This document shows, piece by piece, positions 1-9,900 of a stretch of 64,000 nucleotides of DNA. A program made the translations under genes and the position numbers. Origin of the DNA: JAQBQH01 sp035607415 (GTDB taxonomy: Bacteria; Myxococcota_A; Polyangia; Palsa-1104); assembly GCA_035607415.1 (NCBI GenBank), contig DATNAQ010000140.1:103778-167777 (forward strand). The letters are read 5' to 3'. Under the pieces are notes generated by a model. That model ran no database searches and was not told the DNA's origin. It saw nothing but the letters and a program-made list of their open reading frames with translations. Every line of letters begins with the position of its first letter. Positions within the stretch are counted from its first letter, which is position 1.

Positions 1-1075
1 GCTGGCGCTCCTCGTCACTGACGCCGGCCTCCTCGGCGAGCCCGTCGCGCATCGTGGCCGCCGGCACGGTCAGCTCCGGCGCGTCGAACCTGACTTGGCA
101 GCCCTTGGCCATTTGCAGCAACTCGTCCTTGGAGGGCTTGAAGTAGTCCTCCCCAGACTTCCACGCCGGCGGCATGTCGAAGGGCTGGGGACCTCGTAAC
201 GCGGCTACTTCTGCTCGCAGGCGCACGATCTCCGCGCGCTGCTCCGCGTCGCGCTCGAGCAACTCTTCACGCGTCGCACCGGCGGCCGGTGGCGGCAGAT
301 GCGCCGCAATCGCTGCGACGCTGGTCGCGAAGCGCACCTGCGTGGGCTGCGTTTTCGAATTCTCCAGGGTCTGCTCGCTGTGCGCATGATGCTGCGCAAC
401 CAGGACGCGCGCCTCATTGACACCGACGAGGGCCGTCGCTGCTACCAAAGCGCCTACGCCTGCCGCGATCGCCGTCTTGTTGGCCATGATGACCATCCCC
501 TTCATCGGCAACGACAGATGTCGAGCATGCGACGCTCTGCCCAGCCCGGACATTGGCAACAGCCATCCCGCTCGCCGGCTCGCGTGCAAACGATCGAGAC
601 GCGCTCGGAGGTGGTCGAGACCTCGCTTCAGGCGCGAACGAACCGTCGCAGCCGGAATCCCGAGACGCCGAGCGATCTCGAACGGAGACAGCTCTTCGAA
701 GTAGCAGAGAAGAACGGTGGTGCGGTACGGCTCCTCGAGCTCGGTCAGCAGCGTCGCGAGTTGTCGCTGCAGCTGTGCGCGTTCGACCAGCGCCTCCGGG
801 GACGGGGCGACGCTGTCCGCTTCTGCGAGGACCTCACGTCGCATCCGGCGCGCAGCACCACGTCCCATCATCCGTGCGACGTTGCGGGCGACGGCCGCGA
901 GCCACCGGCGTTGTTCACCCGTTCTTGCTGGCGGACGCTCGATGGCCGCAACGAACGTCAGTTGCGCGACATCCTCGGCGTCGGCCGGCTCGCTCACGAG
1001 CGCGGCGGCCAACCGGCGCACCCAAGCGGCGTCGGCGAGCAGCTCATCGAGAGACAGGTCGTTCGACTGGCTCAC
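1..1075 (-). CDS. ECF-type sigma factor fused to a membrane anchor (C-terminus off the window)
   Basis: An open frame starting at a GTG runs off the left edge (358 codons visible). Residues ~10-70 look like sigma-70 region 2 (motif DAEDVAQ) and ~105-160 like region 4, with a helix-turn-helix ending in ATVRSRLKRGLDHLR. The frame continues without a stop through a basic linker into one hydrophobic segment (~201-219), then a charged coiled-coil stretch (~268-295) and a domain with one Cys that I do not recognise. The sigma part would be cytoplasmic and the tail periplasmic. Sigma factors fused to membrane domains are known in several phyla, including myxobacteria. An internal ATG at 487 has an AAGGGG 9 nt upstream, so a separate anchor protein cannot be excluded, but the unbroken frame favours one protein. 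No anti-sigma gene is visible. Confidence 0.75.
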   Translation of the reverse strand, partial: MSQSNDLSLDELLADAAWVRRLAAALVSEPADAEDVAQLTFVAAIERPPARTGEQRRWLAAVARNVARMMGRGAARRMRREVLAEADSVAPSPEALVERAQLQRQLATLLTELEEPYRTTVLLCYFEELSPFEIARRLGIPAATVRSRLKRGLDHLRARLDRLHASRRAGWLLPMSGLGRASHARHLSLPMKGMVIMANKTAIAAGVGALVAATALVGVNEARVLVAQHHAHSEQTLENSKTQPTQVRFATSVAAIAAHLPPPAAGATREELLERDAEQRAEIVRLRAEVAALRGPQPFDMPPAWKSGEDYFKPSKDELLQMAKGCQVRFDAPELTVPAATMRDGLAEEAGVSDEERQ

Positions 1076-1202
1076 TGATGACAGAGTGCCGACAGACGCC
1101 CTCGCGTTGCGGAAAAAGCAGCCGCGATGGATCCCGACGGACCGCGGCCAGGCCAGGGCGGAAGAAACGGGAAGAGACCGCGTTCGCGAATCGGCTACGT
1201 AC

Positions 1203-1278
1203 TGGTGAGCCCGGTGAGATTTGAACTCACGACCAACGGCTTAAAAGGCCGCTGCTCTACCGGCTGAGCTACGGGCCC
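1203..1278 (-). tRNA. tRNA-Lys (anticodon UUU)
   Basis: The minus strand folds as a standard 76-nt tRNA. The acceptor stem GGGCCCG pairs with CGGGCTC (one G-U), the D-arm contains TAGCTCAG, and the anticodon loop CTTTTAA carries TTT. The T-arm contains GTTCAAATC, and a discriminator A is followed by encoded CCA. It lies alone between the sigma-factor gene and a small zinc-ribbon gene. I saw no tDNA-borne integrase or attachment duplication beside it. Confidence 0.97.
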
Positions 1279-1396
1279 CGACGGCGCCAGCTACGTACCA
1301 CGGCGCGCGCGACGATTCAACGCCGGCGCGCGCGTAATCCGCGGCACCGCCTTCGCCGCGCCGCGGCGCCCGATCGCGCCCGAAGCCGCGCGCCCG

Positions 1397-1696
1397 CTAC
1401 GCCGGCAGCGGCATCGCCGCCGCCACCGCGAGCGGCGCCGGCAGCACGTCGGCGCACTCGCCGCAGAAGATGCGCCCGCGCGCGCTCCCATCCCGCCGCC
1501 CGCGCCGCAACCACGCCGGCGCCCGACGGTGCGCGCACTCGATGACCCACGCGCTCAGCCCGCACTCCGAGCACGTCCACAGCGCCACCCGCGTCCGGCA
1601 CGCCGGGCAGCTCCCACCCTCGTTCTCGAGCTCCTCGATTTCGAGCCCCGAGAACGAGCACTCCACCCCCACCATCCCCTGCACCATGGTCGCCAC
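1397..1696 (-). CDS. Small zinc-ribbon protein
   Basis: A 99-residue protein if the GTG at 1696 is used; GGAG lies about 9 nt upstream, which is better support than the longer TTG-initiated frame. It has CxxC pairs typical of zinc ribbons (CPAC, CSEC, CGEC) plus a lone ECAH, suggesting two small zinc-binding knuckles. It is probably cytoplasmic: no signal or membrane segment is seen. The C-terminal third is rich in Ala and Pro. I do not recognise a named family and the function is unknown. It is monocistronic, reading toward the tRNA. Confidence 0.6.
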   Translation of the reverse strand: MATMVQGMVGVECSFSGLEIEELENEGGSCPACRTRVALWTCSECGLSAWVIECAHRRAPAWLRRGRRDGSARGRIFCGECADVLPAPLAVAAAMPLPA

Positions 1697-1863
1697 GATA
1701 CGCTTCTCCGTCGAGAGACGGCAATCACGTGTTCCCTTGATTCCGTCGATTTTTCGCAGTTCGTTCAACCGCCTGCCGAACCGTCACGGCCGCTACCGGT
1801 TCACAAGATCGCAACATCGCCTTGCGCGCGGGAGACGTGATACAACTCACGCCGGAGGGTTTC

Positions 1864-2829
1864 ATGCGCGTAAGCCTGCTATTCGGCGCGCTCCTGCTGT
1901 TCGGCTGCTCGAACGGCCCGATGGAGCAGTTCACCGTCGAGTTCCCGTCGATGACCGTCGACCCCGGCGTCGAGAAGACGCAGTGCGTGGTGCTCAGCCT
2001 GCACAACAGCTCCACGGTCCACATCGGGCAGATTCACAACCTCCTGTCGGACGCGTCGCACCACATGATCGTCTATCGCGTCAACGACACCGTCGAGCAG
2101 CCCACTCCGTTCGACTGCGCGCCGTTCGTCGACACGCTCAATCCGAACAACGGCTCGCCGCTCATGATCACGCAGAAGAAGGACGAGCTGCTCAGCCTGC
2201 CGTCGGGCGTGGCCTACACGCTGCAACCGAACCAGATGGTGCGCCTCGAGATGCACTACATCAACGCGACGCAGGCGCCGCTGCAGCTCTCCGGCTCGTC
2301 GACGATGATCCAGTCGCACACCTATCACGACGAGGCGAACTTCCTCTTCATCGGCAACCCCGACATCAAGATCCCGGCGAACTCGACCTTCACGCTCGGC
2401 CCCACCTTCTTCAAGCTCGACCAGGACACCTTCGGCGGCGCCAACTTCTTCGCCTTCACCGGCCACGAGCACCGCTTCGGCACCAACGTGACGGTGCAGA
2501 CCGCCGCCGCCGCGGACGACACCTCGGGCCAGACGGTCTACGACGTTCCCAACTGGGTGTGGAGCGAGCCGGCGACGGTGTTCTACAACCCGCCGGTCCA
2601 GATCCCCGACAACGGCGGCTTCAGCTTCACCTGCGACTGGAACAACACGTCCGACGCGGCCGTCAAGTTCGGCGAGTCGGCGAACAACGAGATGTGCTTC
2701 TTCTGGGCCTACTACTATCCGTCGAAGGGCGCCTACGTCTGCATGCACACCGCGCAGGACGGCGGCCACGACTTCTGCTGCCCGGGCGCCGTCGAGTGCG
2801 CGTTCATCGCGCAAGCGGCGGGGATGTAG
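1864..2829 (+). CDS. Copper type II monooxygenase-like (PHM/DBH fold) lipoprotein
   Basis: A 321-aa protein starting 4 nt after GGAGGG. The N-terminus is a lipoprotein signal with the lipobox ending at Cys15. Residues resembling both copper sites of peptidylglycine alpha-hydroxylating and dopamine beta monooxygenases appear in order: HH at 66-67 and H131 (CuH-type), the HxH pair 201/203 and M277 in the motif NEMCFFW (CuM-type). Many Cys residues could form disulfides. It is predicted to be anchored in the envelope facing the periplasm or surface. The family uses ascorbate-type reductants to hydroxylate C-H bonds; the substrate here is unknown. It is monocistronic, convergent with the small Cys-rich gene at 2849. 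Confidence 0.8.
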   Translation: MRVSLLFGALLLFGCSNGPMEQFTVEFPSMTVDPGVEKTQCVVLSLHNSSTVHIGQIHNLLSDASHHMIVYRVNDTVEQPTPFDCAPFVDTLNPNNGSPLMITQKKDELLSLPSGVAYTLQPNQMVRLEMHYINATQAPLQLSGSSTMIQSHTYHDEANFLFIGNPDIKIPANSTFTLGPTFFKLDQDTFGGANFFAFTGHEHRFGTNVTVQTAAAADDTSGQTVYDVPNWVWSEPATVFYNPPVQIPDNGGFSFTCDWNNTSDAAVKFGESANNEMCFFWAYYYPSKGAYVCMHTAQDGGHDFCCPGAVECAFIAQAAGM

Positions 2830-2848
2830 CGCGCCGCATTCGCCTCGC

Positions 2849-3082
2849 TCAGGCTTCTTCTTCGTCCTCCGCACACGGCTCGAAGCAGGCGCGCCCACGC
2901 ACGCACGCGTGCGGGTGGCAGTAGCCGTCGTCGGCGCCGAACGCCTCCATCGTCGCCAGGCACCAGTAGACCGCCGTCGGCGATTCGCCGCGTTTCCACT
3001 CGTCGCCTGCGCCGAACGACGTCTTGGTGCGCAGCATCCGGCACACGAGCGGCTTGCCGTTCTTTCCGATCTGGCCGATCAC
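2849..3082 (-). CDS. Small Cys-rich protein coupled to the Pao-like oxidoreductase
   Basis: A 77-aa frame whose GTG start overlaps the stop of the FAD-subunit gene in a GTGA, with GGAGG 6 nt upstream. This argues that it is real and translationally coupled. It has six Cys and a CHPHAC motif, and ends in an acidic tail (EDEEEA). It has no signal peptide or membrane segment. I do not recognise the family. As the last gene of a molybdo-flavoenzyme operon, a role in cofactor or Fe-S insertion or as a small electron carrier is possible but unproven. XdhC-type chaperones are much larger, so it is not a simple XdhC. Confidence 0.65.
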   Translation of the reverse strand: MIGQIGKNGKPLVCRMLRTKTSFGAGDEWKRGESPTAVYWCLATMEAFGADDGYCHPHACVRGRACFEPCAEDEEEA

Positions 3083-4062
3083 GACGCACCTCCGACGGCA
3101 GCGAGGATGGTCCGCCGAATCACCGCGCGGAACACCGGCACCTTGTAGCCGTTCTGCGCCAGCGGCGTCATCCCGTGCATCGCCGCGTCCGCCGCCGCCT
3201 CCGCCGCCGCCGCGTCGACGACGCGCCCCTCGAGCGTCTGCTCCGCCGAGCGCGCGCGCCACGGAATCGGCGCCGCCGCGCCGAGCACGATCGACGCCCG
3301 CGAGCAGGTGCGCCCGTCCATGCGCAGCACGACCGCGACGTCGGCCATCGGCCAGTCGAACGACTCCTTCTCGACCTGCTTGTGGTACGCGGCGCGCGTC
3401 GGGCCGATCGGCGCCGGCACCGTCACCTGCGCGATCAGCTCGTCGGGCCCGAGCGTGTTCTCGCGCGTCACGTCCTTCTCCGGCGGCGCGAAGAACTGCT
3501 CGAGCGGCAGCACGCGCTCGCCCTTTTTGCCCTTGAGCGTCAGGTTCGCGCGATAAGCGACGAGCGCGGTGGCCACGCTCGACGGATGCACGATCGCGCA
3601 CAGCGCATTGCCGACGATGGCGTGGAACTGGTTCTCGCCCGCCTGCGCGTAGCAGACGCTGCCGCCCTTCTTCTTGCAGTGGAAGTCGGCGGAGCGGAAG
3701 TACCAGCAGCGCGGCCGCTGCACCAGGTTGCCGCCGATGGTCGCCATGTTGCGGATCTGCGGCGTCGCCGCGTGCGCGCACGCCTCGGCCAGCGCCGGCC
3801 AGCGGCCGCGCACGTCCGGACTGGCGGCCATCTGCGCCAGCGTCGCCAGCGGCCCGAGCACGAGCTCGCCCGGCGTGCCGAGCTGCTTGATGCCGTCGAG
3901 CCCGGCGATGCCGTGCAGGTTGACCACGCGCTTGGGCTCGTCGAGCCCCTCCTTCATGCGATCGATGAGATCGACGCCGCCGGCCTTGACCACGACGCCG
4001 TGATGGAGCTGCGCGATGGCATCGTCGAGGCTCTGCGCCTGCACCCACTCGAACGATTTCAT
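3079..4062 (-). CDS. FAD/4Fe-4S subunit of a PaoABC-type aldehyde oxidoreductase (PaoB-like)
   Basis: A 327-aa protein of the medium FAD-binding subunit family of xanthine dehydrogenase-type enzymes. The flavin-binding signature is near residues 105-112 (NMATIGGN). An insertion follows with CWYFR (C119), C129, C137 and C155, the arrangement of the extra 4Fe-4S site known in E. coli PaoB (YagS) and 4-hydroxybenzoyl-CoA reductase relatives. It carries electrons from the Mo/2Fe-2S partner to FAD. The ATG overlaps the stop of the upstream Mo-subunit gene (ATGA) and its own stop overlaps the next start (GTGA). Confidence 0.88.
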   Translation of the reverse strand: MKSFEWVQAQSLDDAIAQLHHGVVVKAGGVDLIDRMKEGLDEPKRVVNLHGIAGLDGIKQLGTPGELVLGPLATLAQMAASPDVRGRWPALAEACAHAATPQIRNMATIGGNLVQRPRCWYFRSADFHCKKKGGSVCYAQAGENQFHAIVGNALCAIVHPSSVATALVAYRANLTLKGKKGERVLPLEQFFAPPEKDVTRENTLGPDELIAQVTVPAPIGPTRAAYHKQVEKESFDWPMADVAVVLRMDGRTCSRASIVLGAAAPIPWRARSAEQTLEGRVVDAAAAEAAADAAMHGMTPLAQNGYKVPVFRAVIRRTILAAVGGAS

Positions 4063-6977
4063 TTGCGCGCCTCCTTCCCGTCGAGCTTGCCGAGCGCGGC
4101 GAGCACCACCGCCGGCTTCATCGGCAGCGTTCGGATGCGCACGCCGATGGCGTTGTAGACGGCGTTGGCGATGGCCGCCGCCGTCGGGATGTTGGCCGGC
4201 TCGCCGATGCCCTGCACGTCGGTGGCGTTGCGCCCGAGGTATTGATCGATGAGCACCACCTCGATCTCGGGCGTCTCTTTGGCCATCGCGATCTTGTACT
4301 GATCGAGGTTGGGGTTCACCATGCGCCCCGTCGCGCGGTCCATGTGGCGGTGCTCGTAGAGCGCGAACGACAGGCCGTGCAGGATGCCGCCGTTGACCTG
4401 CGACTGCACCGCCAGCGGATTGACCACGCGCCCGCAGTCGTGTGCCGCGACCATGCGCACGACCTTGATGATGCCGGTCTCGGTGTCGACGGTGACCTCG
4501 GCGAACTGCACGCCGCCGTAGCCGCCGCGCGGGTCGCCGCCGTAGTCCTCCGAGCGCTGCGCCTGCGCGCGGATGCTCTCCGTTGCCAGCTTGGCCGCCG
4601 CCTTGCGCAGCGGCAGCGCGCGCGCCGCGTCGCCGACCTGACGGTAGAGCTGCTCCTTGACGCGCCACGCGGCGACACGCGCCGGCGCGGTGATGCCGAG
4701 CAGCGTCTTCGATCCGCCCGACGACGGGCCGACCGGATACTGCGTGTCGCCGATCTTCATCTCCACGTCTTCGGGCCGGATGCCGAGCTCCTCGGCGACG
4801 ATCATGGCGATGGCCGTGCGCGTGCCGGTGCCGATGTCCTGCACCGACGACAGGAACTCGACCGAGCCGTCTTTGTGCAGCCGCACCTCGCACGAGGAGT
4901 CGAGCTCGACGAAGCGGCCCCACATCGACTGCGCCATGCCGAGCCCGCGCTTGACCGGCCCCTTGTCGCTGCCGGGCGCACGCCGGCGGTGCCAGCCGAA
5001 CTTCTCGGCGCCGATGCGCCGCTCGACCTTGCGCGCCGCGCGCGTGGCCGCGTCGTTGCCGCCCGGTGCGGGCGCGCCGGCGCCGGCGTCGAGCTTGTCG
5101 CGCAGGACGAGCGGATCCATCTTGAGGTGCTCGGCCATCTCGTCGACGAGCTGCTCGATGGCGAAGGCGCCCATCGGCTGCCCGGGCGCGCGGAACGCCG
5201 CCGCCGGGCCGCCGTTGGTGAACACGTCGTACTGGTCCGAGCGCGTGTTGTCGCAGGCGTAGAGCGTCGTGCCCATCCAGCCGACGCCGCCGCCGGTGGC
5301 GATGCCGCCGTTGCCGTGCGACTCGAGCGCGATGGCCGCGAGGCTGCCGTCCTTCCTGGCGCCGACCTTGAGCGTCTGCACCGTCGACGGACGATTGCCG
5401 ACGCACAGGTGCTCCTCCTTGCGGTCGAGCATGAGGCGCACCGGGGCGCCCGCCTTCTTCGAGAGCGCCACGGCGAGCGTGCCGAAGCTGCCGAGCCCGA
5501 ACTTGGCGCCGAAGCCGCCGCCCATGAACTCGGTGATCACGCGGACCTTCGATTTCGGCACGTCGAACACGGTGGCGATCTCGTCGCGCACCGAGGAGGT
5601 CGCCTGCGACGACGCGTAGACGGTGACGCCGTCAGGGCGCCAGTCGGCGACGACGCCGTGGGTCTCGAGCGCCGAGTGCGTCTGCACCTGCGTCGCGAAG
5701 TCGCCTTGCACGACGAAGTCGGCCGTCTTCATGGCCGCCTCGACGTCGCCCTTGTCGCGCCGCGACGGGCCGCGCACGTTGCCGTGCTGCTCGAGCCCCT
5801 TGGCCGCGCCGCCGCCGCCGCCCGAGCCGCCCATGTCGACCGGGCCGGGATAGACGAGCGGCGCCTTGTCCTTGCGCGCGTCGTCCATCTCGACAACGAA
5901 GGGCAACGGCTCGTAGGTGACCTTGACCAGCTTGGCGGCCTCGTCGGCGATCGCCTGCGTCGTCGCCGCCACGCCGGCCACGCACTGCCCGGCGTAGCGC
6001 ACGAGCGGATACTTCTCGGCGACCTTGGGCGGATTGCGCAGCTTGGCGCCTTCGTTGCGCTCGACGACGTGCACCGCCTTGACGCCCGGCAGCCGCTCGG
6101 CGGCCGAGACATCGATCGCCCTGACGCGCGCGTGCGGATGCGGCGACACCACGCGCCGCGCGAACAGCATGCCCGGCAGGCGCACGTCGGCGGTGTAGCG
6201 CGCCTGGCCGGTGACCTTGAGCCGGCCGTCGACGCGCGGCTGCGACTTGCCGACGACCTTGAGCTTGTCGCTCGACGGCCACGCCGGCGGCTCGTCGCTC
6301 GGGTGCGCGGCCTTGGCCTCCTCGTGCAAGACGGCCGCGTGCGCGGTGACCTGCGTGCCCGGCGGCGGCTTCTGTCCCGACGCCGTCATCGCCGCGGCGA
6401 ACACCTTCGGATACGTGCCGCAGCGGCAGAGGTTGCCCGAGACGGCGGTCTTCACGTCCTCGAGCGACGGCTTCTGGTTGGTCGCGAGCAGCGCGGCGCA
6501 GCTCATGACCATGCCCGGCGTGCAGAAGCCGCACTGCATGGCGTCGTGGGCGATGAACTGCTCCTGGATCGGCGCGAGCTTGTCGCCGTTGGCCAGCCCC
6601 TCGACGGTGGTGACGGCGCGGGTGCCCACGTCGAGCGCGAGCGTCATGCACGAGCAGACCGGCATGCCGTCGAGGTGCACGGTGCAGGCGCTGCACGAGC
6701 CGCGGTCGCACACGACCTTGGTGCCGGTCATGCCGAGGTCGAAGCGCAGCGCATCGGCGAGCGTGGTCCCAGGCATCACCTTGAAGTGATGGATCGCCTC
6801 GTTCACCTTCATGGTGATGGCGACCTCGCCGGGGCCCTCGACCTTGTCGGCCGCGGCGGCGTCGGCGAGCGCCTCGGAGGTCTTGAGAAGACCCGCGGCG
6901 GCGACGCTCAATCCGGTTCCAGTGAGGAAGCTGCGCCGCGAGATGCCGGGGCGCGACGACGGATCTTCTTCGCTCAT
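4059..6977 (-). CDS. Fused 2Fe-2S / molybdopterin aldehyde oxidoreductase (PaoA-PaoC fusion), Tat-exported
   Basis: A 972-aa protein. The N-terminus has a twin-arginine signal (SRRSFL at 13-18) and a hydrophobic stretch. Next are two 2Fe-2S domains: C90, C95, C98 and C110 (plant type), then C149, C152, C184 and C186 (CGFC and CRC). From ~235 onward it is the molybdopterin cytosine dinucleotide large subunit: GGGFGAK, the FRAPG region, and the presumed catalytic Glu926 in GIGEPAN. In E. coli these are separate proteins, PaoA (exported by Tat) and PaoC; here they form one chain. The expected reaction is oxidation of aldehydes to acids in the periplasm. ATGA overlaps at both ends couple it to its neighbours. 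Confidence 0.9.
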   Translation of the reverse strand: MSEEDPSSRPGISRRSFLTGTGLSVAAAGLLKTSEALADAAAADKVEGPGEVAITMKVNEAIHHFKVMPGTTLADALRFDLGMTGTKVVCDRGSCSACTVHLDGMPVCSCMTLALDVGTRAVTTVEGLANGDKLAPIQEQFIAHDAMQCGFCTPGMVMSCAALLATNQKPSLEDVKTAVSGNLCRCGTYPKVFAAAMTASGQKPPPGTQVTAHAAVLHEEAKAAHPSDEPPAWPSSDKLKVVGKSQPRVDGRLKVTGQARYTADVRLPGMLFARRVVSPHPHARVRAIDVSAAERLPGVKAVHVVERNEGAKLRNPPKVAEKYPLVRYAGQCVAGVAATTQAIADEAAKLVKVTYEPLPFVVEMDDARKDKAPLVYPGPVDMGGSGGGGGAAKGLEQHGNVRGPSRRDKGDVEAAMKTADFVVQGDFATQVQTHSALETHGVVADWRPDGVTVYASSQATSSVRDEIATVFDVPKSKVRVITEFMGGGFGAKFGLGSFGTLAVALSKKAGAPVRLMLDRKEEHLCVGNRPSTVQTLKVGARKDGSLAAIALESHGNGGIATGGGVGWMGTTLYACDNTRSDQYDVFTNGGPAAAFRAPGQPMGAFAIEQLVDEMAEHLKMDPLVLRDKLDAGAGAPAPGGNDAATRAARKVERRIGAEKFGWHRRRAPGSDKGPVKRGLGMAQSMWGRFVELDSSCEVRLHKDGSVEFLSSVQDIGTGTRTAIAMIVAEELGIRPEDVEMKIGDTQYPVGPSSGGSKTLLGITAPARVAAWRVKEQLYRQVGDAARALPLRKAAAKLATESIRAQAQRSEDYGGDPRGGYGGVQFAEVTVDTETGIIKVVRMVAAHDCGRVVNPLAVQSQVNGGILHGLSFALYEHRHMDRATGRMVNPNLDQYKIAMAKETPEIEVVLIDQYLGRNATDVQGIGEPANIPTAAAIANAVYNAIGVRIRTLPMKPAVVLAALGKLDGKEARK

Positions 6978-9900
6978 GTTGCCGAAACTATAACTCCGAT
7001 CACGACGGCGACGAGCACCAAGAGTAATGCCACGGCGTACAATAACTTCCCGCTGGCTGGTTGCGTCGGAGTGACGTAACGACGCTCGGGATACGCGTCG
7101 ATCGATGCGTTGCCGTGCTCGTCGAGCGCCATCTTGCACAGCTCGGCGAAGTGCATCGGCGTGCGATCGGTGGCCTGCTGCACCTGCTCGCGGCAAGAGA
7201 ACCCGTCGGTGACGATGACCGCGCGCTTGTCGGCCTCGCGCACCTTGGGGAGCAGCACGCGCTCGCCGCACTTCTGCGACACGTCGTAGTGCGCGCGCTC
7301 GTAGCCGAAGGCGCCGGCCATGCCGCAGCAGCCGGCGTCGAGCGTCTCGACGTCGCCGGCGATCGACTGGAGGAGCTTCTGCTCCTTGTCGAAGCCGAGC
7401 ACCGCTTTGTGGTGGCAGTGGCCGTGCAGGATCACCTTGCGCGCGATGGGCTGCGGCGGATGCCAGCCGCGATCGGCGAGGAACTCGCTCAGGATGAAGG
7501 TCTGGCTGCCGAGGCGCTTGGCGTCCTCGTCTTGCGGCAGGAGGTTGCACATCTCGTCGCGGAAGACGGCGACGCAGCTCGGCTCCAGCCCGACGACGGG
7601 CACACCGGCTTCGATCGAGTCGCGCAGCTCGTCGAGCGTCTGGCGCAGGAGCTTCTTGGCGCGATCGAGGAAGCCGTAGTCGTAGAGCGGCCGGCCGCAG
7701 CAGAGCGACGGCTCGGGCACGACCACCTGGTAGCCGGCGGCCTCCAGCGTCTCGACGGCGGCGATGCACGTGGCCGGCGTGAAGTAGTTGTTGAAGGTGT
7801 CGGCCCACAGGATGACTTTGGGCCGTCCCTCGTTCACGCGCGGGCGGCGGCGCCACCACTTCTTGAACGGCTCGACGGCGAAGCGCGGCACGTCGCGCTC
7901 GATGGCCACGCCGCCGAGGCGCTTGAAGAGCCACCCGAGGCCGCGCGCGTGCGACACGAAGTTGGCCGTGCGCGGCAGCTTGGAGGCGAGGCGCGCCCAC
8001 CAATAGATGAGGCCCATGGTGTAGCCGGTGATGGGCCGCGGCTTGTGCGCGTAGTAGTGCGAGAGGAACTCGGCCTTGTAGGTCGCCATGTCGACGTTCA
8101 TCGGGCAGTCGGTCTTGCAGCCCTTGCACGCCAGACACAGATCGAGCGCGTCCTTGACCGCCTCCTCGTGCCAGCCGTGCTCGAGCTCCTGGTGCTGCAT
8201 CATTTCGAACAGGAGGTGCGCGCGCCCACGGGTCGAGTGCTTCTCCTCGTGCGTGACCTGGTAGGACGGGCACATGCTGCCGCCCTCTTCGGTGTTGGCG
8301 CGGCGGCACTTGCCGACGCCGACGCAGCGCTCGGTCACGCGCGCGAAGCTGTGGTCGTCGTCGGGATACGAGAAGTGCGTGTCGACGGGCGCGGGGCGAT
8401 GGTGCGGGCCGAGGCGCAGGTTTTCGCCGATGCGATAGCCGTCGATCTTCTTGCCCGGGTTCATGGCGCCGTCCGGATCCCAGATGTGCTTGAACTGGCG
8501 GAAGGCGTCGACGAGCTCGTGGCCGTACATGATCGGCAAGAGCTCGCCGCGCGATTGGCCGTCGCCGTGCTCGCCGGAGAGCGAGCCGCCGTGCTTGACC
8601 ACCAGCTCGGCGGCGTCGTGCATGAAGCCGCGCCAGCGCGCCACGCCGTCGGCGGTACGCAGATCGAAGTCGATGCGCGTGTGCACGCAGCCGTCGCCGA
8701 AGTGGCCGTAGAGCGCGCAGCCGTAGTCGTAGCGCTCGAGGAGCGCGCGGAACTCGCGCAGGTACGAGCCGAGCTCCGACGGCGGCACCGCGGCGTCCTC
8801 CCAGCCTTCCCAGGCGTCGCGCTTCTGGCCGGGAACGCGCGCGGTGGCGCCGAGGCCCGACTCGCGCACGTGCCACAGCTTCTTCTCTTCTTCCTGATCG
8901 TCGAACAGCTTCATCGACGGCCCGTGCGGCGTCGCGGCGAGGCGGGCCATGAGCGCGTGCGCCTTGGCGTCGGCCTCCTCTTTGCTGTCGCCGCCGAACT
9001 CGACCATGAGCCAGCCCTTGCCGTCGGGCAGGAGCTTGGTGTCCTTCGGGTGGATGTGCTTTTTCATCATGTCTTCGACGAGGCGATCGTCGAGCCCTTC
9101 GAGACCGATGCAGCCCGACTCGCGCACCGCGACGACGTGATCGCCCGCTTCGTAGACGCTCGGATAGCCGAGCACGAGGAGCGAGCGGTGCTTGGGCCAA
9201 GGCAAGAGGCGCACGGTGGCTTCGAGGACGGTGACGCACGTGCCCTCGGCGCCGACGAGCGCGCGCGCCACGTTGAAGCCGTTCTCCGGCAACAGCTCAT
9301 CGAGCGAGTAGCCGGAGACGCGGCGCGGGATCTGCGGATAGCGGGCGCGGATGAGCCGCGCGTAGCGATCGCGGAGCGTACGCAGATCGCGGTAGATCTG
9401 CCCGACGCGGCCCTCGGAGGCGCACAAGCGCTCGAGCTCGTCGTCGCTGGTGGGGCCGACGCGCAGGCGCACGCCGTCGTAGGTGAGGACCTCGAGCGCC
9501 TCGACGTTGTCGACGGTGCGGCCGCCCATGACCGAGTGCACGCCGCAGGAGTTGTTGCCGATCATCCCGCCGAGCGTGCAGTAGGCGTGCGTCGACGGAT
9601 CGGGCGGGAAGGTCAGGCCGTCCTGGTTGGCGCGCTCGCGCAGGCGATCGAGCACCAGGCCCGGTTGCACCACGGCGCGGCGCGCGGCGGGATCGTACGA
9701 GACGATCTGGTTCACATACTTCGACCAGTCGATGACGACGGCGACGTTGCAGCACTGGCCGGCGAGCGAGGTGCCGCCGCCGCGCGAGAGCAGCGGCGCG
9801 CCGTGACGGCGGCACTCCTCGACGGTGGCGATGACGTCGTCGAGGGAGCGCGGTATGACGACGCCGATGGGCACCTGACGATAGTTGGAGCCGTCGGTGG

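Noticed and set aside
1..487. Separate gene for the membrane-anchor part of the sigma factor
   Set aside because: An RBS-like AAGGGG is present, but the frame is continuous with the sigma domain and fused forms are known, so I kept one gene and noted the alternative.
1203..1278. tRNA-Lys as an integration hotspot
   Set aside because: No integrase gene or duplicated 3-prime tRNA end is visible within the window.
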